Of a stretch of 64,000 nt of DNA, positions 1 through 8,105 are shown piece after piece (positions within the stretch are counted from its first letter, which is position 1; every line of letters begins with the position of its first letter). The notes under the pieces were generated by a model. The model did no database searches. It was not told the DNA's origin and worked only from the letters and a program-made list of their open reading frames with translations. Position numbers and translations under genes: made by a program. The DNA is from Desulfuromusa kysingii. GTDB lineage: Bacteria; Desulfobacterota; Desulfuromonadia; Desulfuromonadales; Geopsychrobacteraceae. The stretch lies in contig NZ_FNQN01000003.1 in the NCBI RefSeq assembly GCF_900107645.1, positions 62,001 to 126,000 on the forward strand. Direction: 5' to 3'.

Positions 1-118
1 TAAGGATGAGCCCGTTGTTGAGGCAGCACCCGCTCCTGTTGTGGAAAAAGAAACTGTTTCCGAAGCACCAGTTGTTGAAGCACCTGTAGCTGAAAGTTCA
101 GAATCAGCAGCTGAATAA
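1..118 (+). CDS. rpsB: 30S ribosomal protein S2, C-terminal tail (partial)
   Basis: The window opens inside a reading frame that ends at TAA 116-118. The visible 38 residues are a low-complexity tail rich in Ala, Glu, Pro and Val, with repeats such as VVEAA and VVEAP. No conserved S2 core is present. The call rests on position: rpsB stands directly before tsf in nearly all bacteria, and S2 proteins often carry acidic Ala/Pro-rich C-terminal extensions. The S2 protein binds the 30S head and recruits S1. It could be another protein with an acidic tail, but the tsf context makes that unlikely. Confidence 0.7.
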   Translation, partial: KDEPVVEAAPAPVVEKETVSEAPVVEAPVAESSESAAE

Positions 119-152
119 AAAAGTTAGTTTTTAATATCTATAGACAGGCCTG

Positions 153-211
153 CGGCCGGGCTCAGGCTCGGCCGTTGGTTTAATTGGAAAATGTCGCGGG
201 AAAATCTCCCG
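153..211 (+). promoter_or_regulatory. rpsB-tsf spacer hairpins
   Basis: Two short inverted repeats lie between rpsB and tsf. CGGCCG at 153-158 repeats as CGGCCG at 169-174 (a self-complementary pair with a 10-nt loop). CGGGA at 197-201 pairs with TCCCG at 207-211, ending 13 nt before the tsf ribosome-binding site. Neither has a U-tract, so they do not look like full terminators. They may tune rpsB/tsf stoichiometry or stabilise mRNA ends; this is inference. Confidence 0.35.
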
Positions 212-236
212 TCTATCAAAATATGGAGGAAAGAAC

Positions 237-1148
237 GTGAGTATTACAGCAGCAATGGTCTCCGAGTTACGTAAAAAAACCGGAGCAGGGATGATGGATT
301 GTAAAAAAGCTCTGACAGAGACTGGTGGAAATATGGACGAAGCCGTCGATTTTCTACGTAAAAAGGGGCTTTCGGCTGCCGCAAAGAAATCCGGTCGGAT
401 TGCCTCTGAGGGGGCAGTTGTTGCCACAGCAGAAGGATCTGTCGGCGCTATCGTTGAAGTCAATGCGGAGACAGATTTTGTCGCTAAGAATGTGGCATTT
501 AAAACCTTCGTCGCTGATGTTTGTGACATTGTTCGTGCGATTGATATTGCCGATGTTGAGGCTCTTAAAGCTGCTGCCTATCCCGGCACCGGTCGCACCG
601 TCGCCGAAGAATTGACCCATCAGATTGCCACCATCGGTGAAAACATGAGCATTCGTCGCTTAGCACGTGCCGACGCCGGTCAGGGGATTGTGACTTCCTA
701 CGTTCATGGCGCCGGTAAAATTGGTGTTCTGGTGGAATTGCAAACAGCATCAACCGATGAAAAAGTTGTTGACCTCGGGAAAAAACTGGCCATGCACGTT
801 GCTGCTGCGGCTCCACAGTATTTGGACCGTGATAGTGTCCCTGCTGACGTTGTGGCCAAAGAAAAAGAAATTATGCGCGTGAAAGCTCTTGATAGTGGCA
901 AGCCAGAGAAGATCGTCGAAAAAATCATCCTCGGTCAGATCAACAAATACTTTGGTGAGGTTTGCCTCATGGAGCAGGCGTTTGTCATGGATCCTGACCA
1001 GAAAGTTGGCAAGCTGGTTGCGGCTTTAAGTAAAGAGCTTGGGAGCGAAATCAAGTTGAACAGTTATGTTCGTTATCAGCTTGGTGAAGGGATTGAAAAG
1101 AAAGAGGATGATTTTGCTGCAGAGGTTGCAGCGATGAGCAAACAGTAA
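237..1148 (+). CDS. tsf: Elongation factor Ts
   Basis: EF-Ts is the cytoplasmic nucleotide-exchange factor that releases GDP from EF-Tu. The start is GTG 237 with GGAGGA at 225-230, giving [18 protein letters not shown], the typical N-terminal UBA-like domain with the [12 protein letters not shown] signature. The EF-Tu-contacting motif TDFVAKN follows near residue 80. At 303 aa it is of the long type with two dimerisation subdomains, like the 283-aa E. coli protein, and the C-terminal part carries a KVGKLVAAL motif. It sits between rpsB and pyrH in the classic rpsB-tsf-pyrH-frr order and is followed after 28 nt by pyrH, so co-transcription is likely. Confidence 0.97.
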   Translation: MSITAAMVSELRKKTGAGMMDCKKALTETGGNMDEAVDFLRKKGLSAAAKKSGRIASEGAVVATAEGSVGAIVEVNAETDFVAKNVAFKTFVADVCDIVRAIDIADVEALKAAAYPGTGRTVAEELTHQIATIGENMSIRRLARADAGQGIVTSYVHGAGKIGVLVELQTASTDEKVVDLGKKLAMHVAAAAPQYLDRDSVPADVVAKEKEIMRVKALDSGKPEKIVEKIILGQINKYFGEVCLMEQAFVMDPDQKVGKLVAALSKELGSEIKLNSYVRYQLGEGIEKKEDDFAAEVAAMSKQ

Positions 1149-1176
1149 TCTATACTTACGATCTTCAGGAGTTGTT

Positions 1177-1908
1177 GTGGCTACGATAAAGTATCGACGT
1201 ATTCTACTAAAGCTGAGTGGCGAGGCTTTGGCTGGTGAGCAGGGCTATGGTATAGATCCTGATGTTATTAGCGGCATTGCTTCTGAAATCAAAGAGGTTA
1301 TTGGTCTGGGTGTCGAGATCGCTGTTGTGATTGGTGGCGGAAACATTTTCCGCGGCTTGGCCGCATCATCTAAGGGGATGGATCGTGCCAGCGCTGATTA
1401 TATGGGAATGTTGGCAACAGTCATGAATAGCCTTGCGATGCAAGACGCTCTGGAAAAACAGGGGGTTGTCACCCGGGTTCAATCGGCCATTGATATGCAG
1501 CAGATCGCTGAGCCGTATATTCGTCGTCGGGCAGTGCGTCACTTGGAGAAAGGGCGTGTTGTTATTTTCAGTGCCGGGACTGGTAACCCTTATTTTACCA
1601 CTGACACCGCTGCTAGTTTGCGGGCTATGGAAATTAACGCTGAGGTTATTCTTAAAGCAACCAAGGTCGATGGTATCTATTCGGCCGATCCCAAGAAAGA
1701 TAAGAATGCAGTTAAGCTGCCAACGTTAACTTACTTAGAAGTTCTGCAGAAAGGGTTGCAGGTTATGGATGCAACAGCAACTTCATTATGTATGGATAAC
1801 GATCTGCCGATGATAATTTTTGACATGACTCATCGAGGTAATATCAAGAAGGTTGTGCTTGGCGACAAAATTGGGACAATTGTCATGGGAGGTGAAGAAG
1901 ATGGTTAA
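1177..1908 (+). CDS. pyrH: Uridylate (UMP) kinase
   Basis: PyrH phosphorylates UMP to UDP with ATP in pyrimidine nucleotide synthesis and belongs to the amino-acid-kinase fold, acting as a homohexamer. The 243-aa length is normal. Visible signatures are the N-terminal [11 protein letters not shown] phosphate-binding segment, GGGNIFRG near residue 53 and the nucleotide-contacting TGNPYFTTD region near 138. The start is GTG 1177 preceded by AGGAG at 1167-1171. The 3' end overlaps the start of frr by 8 nt, implying translational coupling between them. Confidence 0.97.
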   Translation: MATIKYRRILLKLSGEALAGEQGYGIDPDVISGIASEIKEVIGLGVEIAVVIGGGNIFRGLAASSKGMDRASADYMGMLATVMNSLAMQDALEKQGVVTRVQSAIDMQQIAEPYIRRRAVRHLEKGRVVIFSAGTGNPYFTTDTAASLRAMEINAEVILKATKVDGIYSADPKKDKNAVKLPTLTYLEVLQKGLQVMDATATSLCMDNDLPMIIFDMTHRGNIKKVVLGDKIGTIVMGGEEDG

Positions 1909-2458
1909 GGAAATTTTGAAAGAGACTCGAACCGCAATGGATAAAGCGGTAAAGTCTTTAAAAAAAGATATGACCAAGATTCGTACTGGCCGGGCAAGTA
2001 TTTCGTTGTTGGATGACGTTAAGGTTGAGTATTACGGAGTCCCAACCCCTCTGAGTCAAGTGGCGACACTTTCGGTCCCAGAGGCACGTATGATTACCGT
2101 TCAACCGTGGGAAAAAAACCTGATTTCTGAGATAGAAAAGGCCCTCTTTAAGGCCGATCTTGGCTTGACACCTTCATCCGATGGTGTGTTGATCCGCCTG
2201 CCGGTACCGGCCCTGACCGAGGAAAGACGTCGGGAAATGGTCAAAATTATTAAACGGATGGCTGAAGATGCGAAGATATCGGTGCGTAATGCGCGCCGCG
2301 ATGCGAACGAAAATCTGAAGATGTTGGAAAAAGAAAAAGAAATTACTGAAGATGATCTTAAGCGCAGTGAAAAGGATGTTCAGCAGATTACAGATGAGTT
2401 TGTTAATACTGTCGACTCCATTGTTCAGAACAAAGAGCAGGAAGTCATGGAGATCTGA
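1901..2458 (+). CDS. frr: Ribosome recycling factor
   Basis: RRF splits post-termination ribosomes together with EF-G. The protein is 185 aa, the standard length, with the family hallmarks [21 protein letters not shown] at the N-terminus and the three-helix-bundle segment [30 protein letters not shown] split over residues 110-140. The frame is open 48 nt further upstream, but ATG 1901 gives the family N-terminus and has GGGAGG at 1887-1892. It begins within the last codons of pyrH (8-nt overlap), so the two are probably translated together. Confidence 0.97.
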   Translation: MVKEILKETRTAMDKAVKSLKKDMTKIRTGRASISLLDDVKVEYYGVPTPLSQVATLSVPEARMITVQPWEKNLISEIEKALFKADLGLTPSSDGVLIRLPVPALTEERRREMVKIIKRMAEDAKISVRNARRDANENLKMLEKEKEITEDDLKRSEKDVQQITDEFVNTVDSIVQNKEQEVMEI

Positions 2459-2491
2459 TCGGTTGTAACGAACCGTCCTAAAGGAGAAAAA

Positions 2492-2656
2492 ATGGCTCTG
2501 AAAATCAATGAAGAATGCATTGGTTGCGGTACTTGTGTCGACACCTGTCCTATGGGTGCTATTGTTGAGTCTGGTGATATCTATACCATCACTGACGAGT
2601 GTACAGAGTGTCGTGCCTGTGTTGATAGTTGTCCGGTGAATGCAATCGTCGACTGA
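2492..2656 (+). CDS. Small 2[4Fe-4S] ferredoxin
   Basis: This 54-residue protein carries two classic four-cysteine clusters: CIGCGTCVDTCP (C9, C12, C15, C19) and CTECRACVDSCP (C37, C40, C43, C47). These bind two [4Fe-4S] clusters and make it a clostridial-type low-potential electron carrier. The start ATG 2492 follows AAGGAGAA at 2480-2487. It lies 33 nt after frr and just before a strong terminator, so it ends the tsf-pyrH-frr transcript. Its partner enzyme is not visible here; pyruvate or 2-oxoglutarate ferredoxin oxidoreductases are usual partners in anaerobes. Confidence 0.93.
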   Translation: MALKINEECIGCGTCVDTCPMGAIVESGDIYTITDECTECRACVDSCPVNAIVD

Positions 2657-2676
2657 TTTAATCGATCCAGAATGAT

Positions 2677-2708
2677 AAAAAAGGGCGTTTGATAACGCCC
2701 TTTTTTTA
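2677..2708 (+). terminator. Rho-independent terminator after the ferredoxin gene
   Basis: GGGCGTT (2683-2689) pairs with AACGCCC (2694-2700) across a TGAT-type loop and is followed by seven T residues. An A-run precedes the stem. It closes the rpsB-tsf-pyrH-frr-ferredoxin transcript. Confidence 0.9.
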
Positions 2709-2835
2709 TGCGTTTTGCGTTATTTAAAAAGCAACGTCTTGCTGTTCCAATGTCTGCCGTGTTATTTTTTTTAGCTGGATTTCAATATTGGAAGTCGACT
2801 TTATCTCGAAATTTATGGACACTAAATTGACTGTA

Positions 2836-3564
2836 ATGACAAATAATCCCCCCCTAGACCATCTCGCCATTATCATGGATGGAAACGGACGTTGGGCGCA
2901 GAAGCATGGCCAACCCAGAGTCGCCGGTCATCAACGGGGAGTTGAGACAGTCGTTCGGGTTGTCGATGAGTGCGTGTTACAAGGGATTCGTTTTCTCAGT
3001 TTGTTTGCGTTCAGCTCTGAAAACTGGGGTCGCCCTCGTGACGAGGTTGATGCCCTGATGTCCCTGCTGTTGCAATTTCTGGCATCACAGCGGCAGAGAA
3101 TGCTCGATGACGGAGTTCGCTTGCGGGTTATTGGTGATCTTTCGCGTCTATCTGTGCCGGTCCAATCGGCTTTGGTTGATGTTGAAAAGGAGACCGCGAC
3201 GGGACGCAATTTAACTTTGATTCTGGCTCTGTCCTATGGGGGGAGGGACGAAATCATGCGCGCTGCCAAAAAGATTGCTCAAAGTGCACTTGATGGCGAT
3301 CTTGACATCAATAAGCTTGATAATAAAACTTTCTCTGGTTTTTTGGACACTGGGGATATTCCCGAGCCAGACTTGTTGATTCGAACTAGCGGTGAAATCA
3401 GACTCAGTAATTTTCTGCTATGGCAATCTGCCTATGCTGAATTCTATTTTACCGACGTCCTTTGGCCTGATTTTGACGCCGCTGATCTTCGCATCGCTTT
3501 GGAAGATTATCGAAAACGTAAGCGCCGCTTTGGGCTCACCGACGACCAGTTAGAAGACGTATAG
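2836..3564 (+). CDS. uppS: Undecaprenyl diphosphate synthase (isoprenyl transferase)
   Basis: UppS condenses eight isopentenyl diphosphates onto farnesyl diphosphate in cis to make the C55 carrier for peptidoglycan and other glycans. The catalytic signature MDGNGRWA appears 14 residues from the chosen start, and the C-terminal substrate-binding block reads LLIRTSGEIRLSNFLLWQ, followed by FYFTDVLWPDFD. Start choice is uncertain: ATG 2836 gives the usual N-terminus but lacks a clear ribosome-binding site; in-frame ATG 2815 and TTG 2788 are alternatives with equally weak sites. It is followed by cdsA after 10 nt. Confidence 0.95.
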   Translation: MTNNPPLDHLAIIMDGNGRWAQKHGQPRVAGHQRGVETVVRVVDECVLQGIRFLSLFAFSSENWGRPRDEVDALMSLLLQFLASQRQRMLDDGVRLRVIGDLSRLSVPVQSALVDVEKETATGRNLTLILALSYGGRDEIMRAAKKIAQSALDGDLDINKLDNKTFSGFLDTGDIPEPDLLIRTSGEIRLSNFLLWQSAYAEFYFTDVLWPDFDAADLRIALEDYRKRKRRFGLTDDQLEDV

Positions 3565-3574
3565 GAGAGAAACG

Positions 3575-4375
3575 ATTAAACAACGTATCATCACCGCCAC
3601 TATAGCTTTGCCCCTCCTGATTTTGCTGCTGGGATATGCTTCCCCTGCAGTTTTTTCTGTTTTTTTAACGATTGTTCTGTTTCTGAGCCTAATCGAGTTT
3701 AATCGCATGAGCCTTGGCGATGAGCATGGTTTGGAGCAGTGGCTTGCTGCGATCAGCGGTGCGGCGGTTATCCCGATGCTGCTGTATGGCAATATCGCTC
3801 TGCTTTTGCCTTTATACACGGCGACGATGATACTTCTGGCTATCTTGTTCCTGTTCCGCTTGCCGGAGTTGACAGTCGTGCATTATCGGCTGGGCTGGAT
3901 AGTGCTCGGTCTGGTTTATCTCCCCTTCCTCTTCAGCCATCTTATGTTACTCCGATTGCTCCCCGAAGGGCGGCAGTGGATATTTATGACCCTCATTGTG
4001 ATTATGAGTTGTGACAGTTTTGCCTATTTTGTTGGGCGGAGATTCGGTCAACGAAAACTCTACCCGGCCGTGAGTCCAAATAAGACGGTTGAAGGGGGGC
4101 TTGGAGGTCTGTTTGGCTCTGTTTTGGCCATGATGGTCGTCAAATTTACCTTTCTTCCGGCCCTCGGCGTTGTTGATGGTGTGTTCATTGCGCTATTGCT
4201 TGGAGTGTTGGGGCAGCTCGGAGATCTGTTTGAGTCACTGTTAAAGCGTGCCTGCCAAGTGAAGGATTCTGGGAATATCATTCCAGGACACGGGGGGATG
4301 CTCGATCGTCTCGATAGCTTGTTATTTACGTTTCCTGTTGTCTATTATCTTGCACGATACTGTTACGGAGGCTGA
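3575..4375 (+). CDS. cdsA: Phosphatidate cytidylyltransferase, apparent ATT start
   Basis: CdsA makes CDP-diacylglycerol from phosphatidate and CTP in the inner membrane. The protein is hydrophobic throughout with about eight membrane segments and ends with the family signature SPNKTVEGGLGG (mid-protein) and VKDSGNIIPGHGGMLDRLDS. From the stop codon TAG 3551 in this frame, the first ATG, GTG or TTG is TTG 3608, which would remove the conserved N-terminus. An ATT codon at 3575 gives (M)KQRIITATIALPLLIL, matching the family, and stands 5 nt after AGGAGAG (3563-3569). I therefore place initiation at ATT, giving 266 aa. Sequence error is the alternative. Confidence 0.9.
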   Translation: MKQRIITATIALPLLILLLGYASPAVFSVFLTIVLFLSLIEFNRMSLGDEHGLEQWLAAISGAAVIPMLLYGNIALLLPLYTATMILLAILFLFRLPELTVVHYRLGWIVLGLVYLPFLFSHLMLLRLLPEGRQWIFMTLIVIMSCDSFAYFVGRRFGQRKLYPAVSPNKTVEGGLGGLFGSVLAMMVVKFTFLPALGVVDGVFIALLLGVLGQLGDLFESLLKRACQVKDSGNIIPGHGGMLDRLDSLLFTFPVVYYLARYCYGG

Positions 4376-4383
4376 GAGCGCGG

Positions 4384-5544
4384 TTGAAAAAAATAGCAGT
4401 TCTTGGCTCAACAGGGTCAATCGGTGTCAGCACTTTAGCAGTTTTAAAAGATTTTCCTGAGCGCTTTCAAGTGGTTGCCCTGACTGCCGGGAAGAATATT
4501 GGGTTATTACTGCAACAAATCCATGCTTTTCATCCGCGCATTGTTGCGGTTGTTTCTGAGCTCGAGGCAGAAAAACTCAGGCAGCAACTCGAGGGGGTTG
4601 ATGTTGAGGTTTGTTGTGGAGCCGAAGGGATGATCCGCTGTGCGACGGCATCAGAAGTCGAAATGGTGGTTGCGGCGATAGTTGGTGCCGCAGGGTTAAT
4701 GCCGACGATGGCTGCGATCAAAGCAGGGAAACACGTTGCTTTGGCCAACAAAGAGACTCTAGTTATAGCCGGTAGCTTGATTATTGATGAGGTCAAGCGG
4801 CAGAAGGTTAACCTTCTGCCGGTCGATAGTGAACATTCTGCGATCTTCCAATCGTTGTCTGGGCAGCGTCGTGAAGATGTTCAACGCTTGATTTTGACCG
4901 CATCCGGGGGGCCGTTTCGAGAGTATGGAGCGGCTCAGTTTGCGGCGATCACTCCGGCAGAAGCACTGGCTCATCCGAACTGGGAGATGGGGCAAAAAAT
5001 TTCAATTGATTCTGCGACTATGATGAATAAAGGTCTGGAAGTGATTGAAGCCCGATGGCTGTTTGATTTTCCGGCAGAGATGATTGACGTGCACATCCAC
5101 CCAGAGAGTATTATTCATTCGTTAGTAGAGTATCAGGATGGCGCAGTTATGGCGCAGTTAGGTGTTCCAGACATGAAAACCCCCATAGCTTATGCCTTAT
5201 CCTGGCCGGAACGCTTACCTTTGGAGCAGCCACCACTCAACCTGTGTCAGCTCGGGCAATTATCTTTTTCCGTCCCAGACGTTGAGCGCTTCCCGTGTTT
5301 GCAGCTAGCTTATGAAGCGTTAGCGGTTGGTGGGACTGTTCCAGCGGCGATGAATGGGGCAAATGAGGTTGCTGTTGAAGCCTTTTTACATAGCCGGCTC
5401 AGCTTTCAGGGGATTGCAAAGGTCATAGAAAAAACAATGTTGCAACACAAAAATGAAGACCTTACCTCCGTAGAGCAGGCTTTGCACGCTGACTTGTGGG
5501 GCAGACATAAGGCACAAGAGTTCATCAATGGAGGACTGGTATGA
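4384..5544 (+). CDS. dxr: 1-deoxy-D-xylulose 5-phosphate reductoisomerase
   Basis: Dxr converts DXP to 2-C-methyl-erythritol 4-phosphate with NADPH, the first committed step of the MEP isoprenoid pathway, and so supplies the precursors used by UppS upstream. The NADPH-binding motif GSTGSIGVSTL lies at residues 8-18, and the metal/substrate regions appear as LLPVDSEHSAIFQ (near 141), SIDSATMMNKGLEVIEA (near 207) and the GANEVAVEAF block (near 319). Length 386 aa is normal. The start is TTG 4384, with GGAG 13 nt upstream. The stop overlaps the rseP start in an ATGA junction. Confidence 0.97.
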   Translation: MKKIAVLGSTGSIGVSTLAVLKDFPERFQVVALTAGKNIGLLLQQIHAFHPRIVAVVSELEAEKLRQQLEGVDVEVCCGAEGMIRCATASEVEMVVAAIVGAAGLMPTMAAIKAGKHVALANKETLVIAGSLIIDEVKRQKVNLLPVDSEHSAIFQSLSGQRREDVQRLILTASGGPFREYGAAQFAAITPAEALAHPNWEMGQKISIDSATMMNKGLEVIEARWLFDFPAEMIDVHIHPESIIHSLVEYQDGAVMAQLGVPDMKTPIAYALSWPERLPLEQPPLNLCQLGQLSFSVPDVERFPCLQLAYEALAVGGTVPAAMNGANEVAVEAFLHSRLSFQGIAKVIEKTMLQHKNEDLTSVEQALHADLWGRHKAQEFINGGLV

Positions 5545-6860
5545 TCACAATTATAGCTGGAATTTTGATGCTGGGAGTTCTGGTATTTATTCATGAACTT
5601 GGACATTTCGCCATCGCAAAGCTGTGTGGCGTTAAGGTTTTGAAGTTTTCACTTGGTTTTGGTCCCAAACTGGTTTCTCGGCAACGCGGTGAGACCGAAT
5701 ATCAGATTTGTGCAATTCCTCTTGGTGGCTATGTCCAAATGTTGGGCGAAGGGGGTGGTGAGCAGGGGGAGGATGCGGAACTGACCGCAGAAGAGAAAGC
5801 TCGTTCATTTGCAGAACAGCCCGTTGGTAAACGGTTAGCGATTGTTTCTGCTGGGCCGATAATGAACCTGATGCTGCCTCTATTGATTCTGCCGATATCT
5901 TTTATGGTCGGGGTACAGGTGCCGATTTATCTGGAGCAGCCGGCCTGTATTGGCTATGTCGTGCCGGGTTCGAATGCTGCGGAGGCCGGGCTTCTCGCTG
6001 GAGATTGTGTGACCACAATTAATCAGCAAGAGGTTGAGAATTGGAATGGTGCCAATAAAGGATTTATTGCCCAAGCTGGAAAACCCTTGGTGTTCCAAGT
6101 TCAACGAGATGGACAGGAATTGCAGTTTGAAGTTTCTGCGGAAAATGACAGTTTGCAAGGGATGCAGGCTTTGGGCTTGCTACCACAACAAGCCGCTGAA
6201 ATCGGTGGCTTAGTTGCCGATATGCCTGCCGCTAAGGCGGGCATACTGGAAGGTGATTTGATCTTACAGATAGGTGATTACCCGATTTCGTCTTGGTATG
6301 ATCTCAAAGCGGTTATTCAAAAAATTGGGGATCAGGTGGTTCCGGTTCAGATAGAACGTGATGGGAAGCAAATGGTTGTTGATTTGACTCCGTCACAACG
6401 TGATGGAGAGGGTGATTATTTGCTCGGTGTTGCCCCTTTCTACGATTCTAAACTGAGATCTTTGGGCTTTTTTGATGCGATCCGTGAAGGGGCTTATCGA
6501 AGCTGGGAACTGACAGAATTAACGGTCGTTTTTGTGCAGAAATTGTTCTCAGGCAATGTTTCCACAAAAAATATTGGGGGCCCCATTACCGTTGTCCAGA
6601 TTGCAGGCCAGGCAGCGCAGACAGATCTCCCCGCAATATTGTCGGTTCTGGCTTTCATTTCGATTCAATTGGGAATTTTGAATTTATTGCCAATCCCTAT
6701 TTTGGATGGTGGGCATATTCTTTTTTATCTTATTGAGCTGATTATTCGCAGGCCTGTATCGATCCGTGTTAGAGAAATGTCTCAGCAAGTTGGAATGGCA
6801 CTGCTACTGATGCTGATGGTTCTGGCTTTTTATAATGATATCGTAAGGTTATGGGGTTGA
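5541..6860 (+). CDS. rseP: Site-2 zinc metalloprotease RseP
   Basis: RseP is an inner-membrane intramembrane protease that cuts anti-sigma factors such as RseA and remnant signal peptides. The zinc motif HELGH is at residues 18-22 in the first membrane helix; the second metal motif, NLLPIPILDGGH, is near the C-terminus. Two PDZ domains lie between (about residues 125-200 and 205-285), each with the expected GLLAGD and GILEGD loops. Length 439 aa is like E. coli RseP (450). It overlaps dxr by 4 nt and the next gene by 10 nt, so the group is translated as one operon. Confidence 0.96.
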   Translation: MITIIAGILMLGVLVFIHELGHFAIAKLCGVKVLKFSLGFGPKLVSRQRGETEYQICAIPLGGYVQMLGEGGGEQGEDAELTAEEKARSFAEQPVGKRLAIVSAGPIMNLMLPLLILPISFMVGVQVPIYLEQPACIGYVVPGSNAAEAGLLAGDCVTTINQQEVENWNGANKGFIAQAGKPLVFQVQRDGQELQFEVSAENDSLQGMQALGLLPQQAAEIGGLVADMPAAKAGILEGDLILQIGDYPISSWYDLKAVIQKIGDQVVPVQIERDGKQMVVDLTPSQRDGEGDYLLGVAPFYDSKLRSLGFFDAIREGAYRSWELTELTVVFVQKLFSGNVSTKNIGGPITVVQIAGQAAQTDLPAILSVLAFISIQLGILNLLPIPILDGGHILFYLIELIIRRPVSIRVREMSQQVGMALLLMLMVLAFYNDIVRLWG

Positions 6861-7576
6861 TGGAGACATCTGGGAAAATTAAAATTCTTACTGTTGACAG
6901 CTCTTCGTTCACAGGAAGTGTTGCTCTGTGCCATGGGGAAGTTCTGATTGCAGAATCTCTCTTAAATGTTCGGAGTACCCACAGTGAAAAACTTCTCAAA
7001 CAGATTGATCTTCTTCTTGATGCAGCGAACTGGACGCTGGAAGATCTTGATCTTCTTGCCGTGGTGACTGGTCCAGGTTCTTTTACGGGGCTAAGGATTG
7101 GGATTGCAACTGTTAAAGGGTTGGCTGAGGTTTTGAATAAACCGGTTGTTCCTGTCTCTGCTCTGCAAACGATAGCGATGAACCTGCCATTATCACCGGT
7201 TCCAATCTGCGCATTTTTGGATGCCAGAAAACAGGAAGTTTATAGCCAATTGTTTTCATGGCGTGCTTCTGAGGGGCCTGTTGCGATTGGGAACCCTTCT
7301 GTTCTGCCGCCAGAAACTTTATTGCTGCAGCTGCCTGGTGAGGTCGCCTTGGTCGGTGATGGTGTACCAATTTATCGTCATCTTATTGATACGCATCTGG
7401 CAGATCGTGCCTTCATCCCTGTTGCTACAGCGCATCAACTTCGTGCTGCACAAGCATCCTGGTTAGCGTTGCAGGCCTGGCGAAGTGGATTAGCACAGAG
7501 TGCGGCAGACATTCTCCCTGTTTATATTCGCCCTTCTGATGCGGAATTAAATTTATCTCGTAAGGGAGGTATTTAA
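6851..7576 (+). CDS. tsaB: tRNA threonylcarbamoyladenosine protein TsaB
   Basis: TsaB is the scaffold partner of TsaD (and TsaE) in forming t6A at position 37 of ANN-decoding tRNAs. The ASKHA-fold signatures are present: ILTVDSSSFTGSVAL at the N-terminus, STHSEKL near residue 45 and VTGPGSFTGLRIGIATVKGL near 72-91. Length 241 aa fits the family (231 aa in E. coli). The start overlaps the end of rseP; ATG 6851 or ATG 6860 (a TGATG junction) are both possible. No acetyltransferase RimI follows, although that pairing is common elsewhere. Confidence 0.93.
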   Translation: MGLMETSGKIKILTVDSSSFTGSVALCHGEVLIAESLLNVRSTHSEKLLKQIDLLLDAANWTLEDLDLLAVVTGPGSFTGLRIGIATVKGLAEVLNKPVVPVSALQTIAMNLPLSPVPICAFLDARKQEVYSQLFSWRASEGPVAIGNPSVLPPETLLLQLPGEVALVGDGVPIYRHLIDTHLADRAFIPVATAHQLRAAQASWLALQAWRSGLAQSAADILPVYIRPSDAELNLSRKGGI

Positions 7577-7668
7577 AACCGGTTAATTGTTGACAAATTT
7601 GCATCAATTTGGTTACTTAGTTATGGTGTTTTGAATGCTTAATCTTACTTACATGCGCGGAGGTGCCA

Positions 7669-7887
7669 ATGGACATTGATCAAACCCTTTTGCAAAATCT
7701 TACCGAGACTAACCCCCGTTTTCGCATGCTCTATGAGGAACATACCCTGTTTGAGAAACAACTTTCTGAGTATGATAAAAAAGGGTATTTATCTCCTCAT
7801 GAGCTACTTGAAAAAAATAAGGTAAAAAAAATGAAGCTCGTTGGTAAGGATGAGATGGAAGAGATTATACAGTCTGTTACCACCTGA
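7669..7887 (+). CDS. YdcH/DUF465-family small protein
   Basis: A 72-residue, highly charged helical protein: residues 20-45 read RMLYEEHTLFEKQLSEYD and the C-terminal half is rich in Lys and Glu with HELLEKNKVKKMKL. This pattern matches the YdcH (DUF465) family, whose molecular role is unknown. ATG 7669 is chosen because GGAGG (7659-7663) stands 5 nt before it; GTG 7663 falls inside that site. It is a single gene followed by a long hairpin. Confidence 0.8.
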   Translation: MDIDQTLLQNLTETNPRFRMLYEEHTLFEKQLSEYDKKGYLSPHELLEKNKVKKMKLVGKDEMEEIIQSVTT

Positions 7888-7888
7888 C

Positions 7889-7962
7889 CCCGTTTTGTAA
7901 CAACGGGAAGATTCGATACAGCAAAGGGTTTAAGCGGAGGCTTAAGCCCTTTGCTGTATTTA
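7889..7962 (+). terminator. Tandem stem-loops after the YdcH-like gene
   Basis: CCCGTT (7889-7894) pairs with AACGGG (7902-7907). A much longer stem follows: 7917-7935 pairs with 7940-7958 over 19 positions with a single G-U wobble and a GGAG tetraloop. Only a short T-stretch follows (TATTTAAT), so it is a weak canonical terminator but a very stable structure that may also protect the 3' end of the transcript. Confidence 0.7.
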
Positions 7963-8105
7963 ATTGATGATGTACTGGCAGGTGTTCGTGCCGTTTTATC
8001 AACTGCTAAGGTTTAAAAGCCAGGTTTCTAAGAAAGCTGACCCTCTTGTGAATTTTGCAACTGTGGTTGAAAGATTTATGAAAAACTTAAGTTGAGGAGG
8101 AACAG

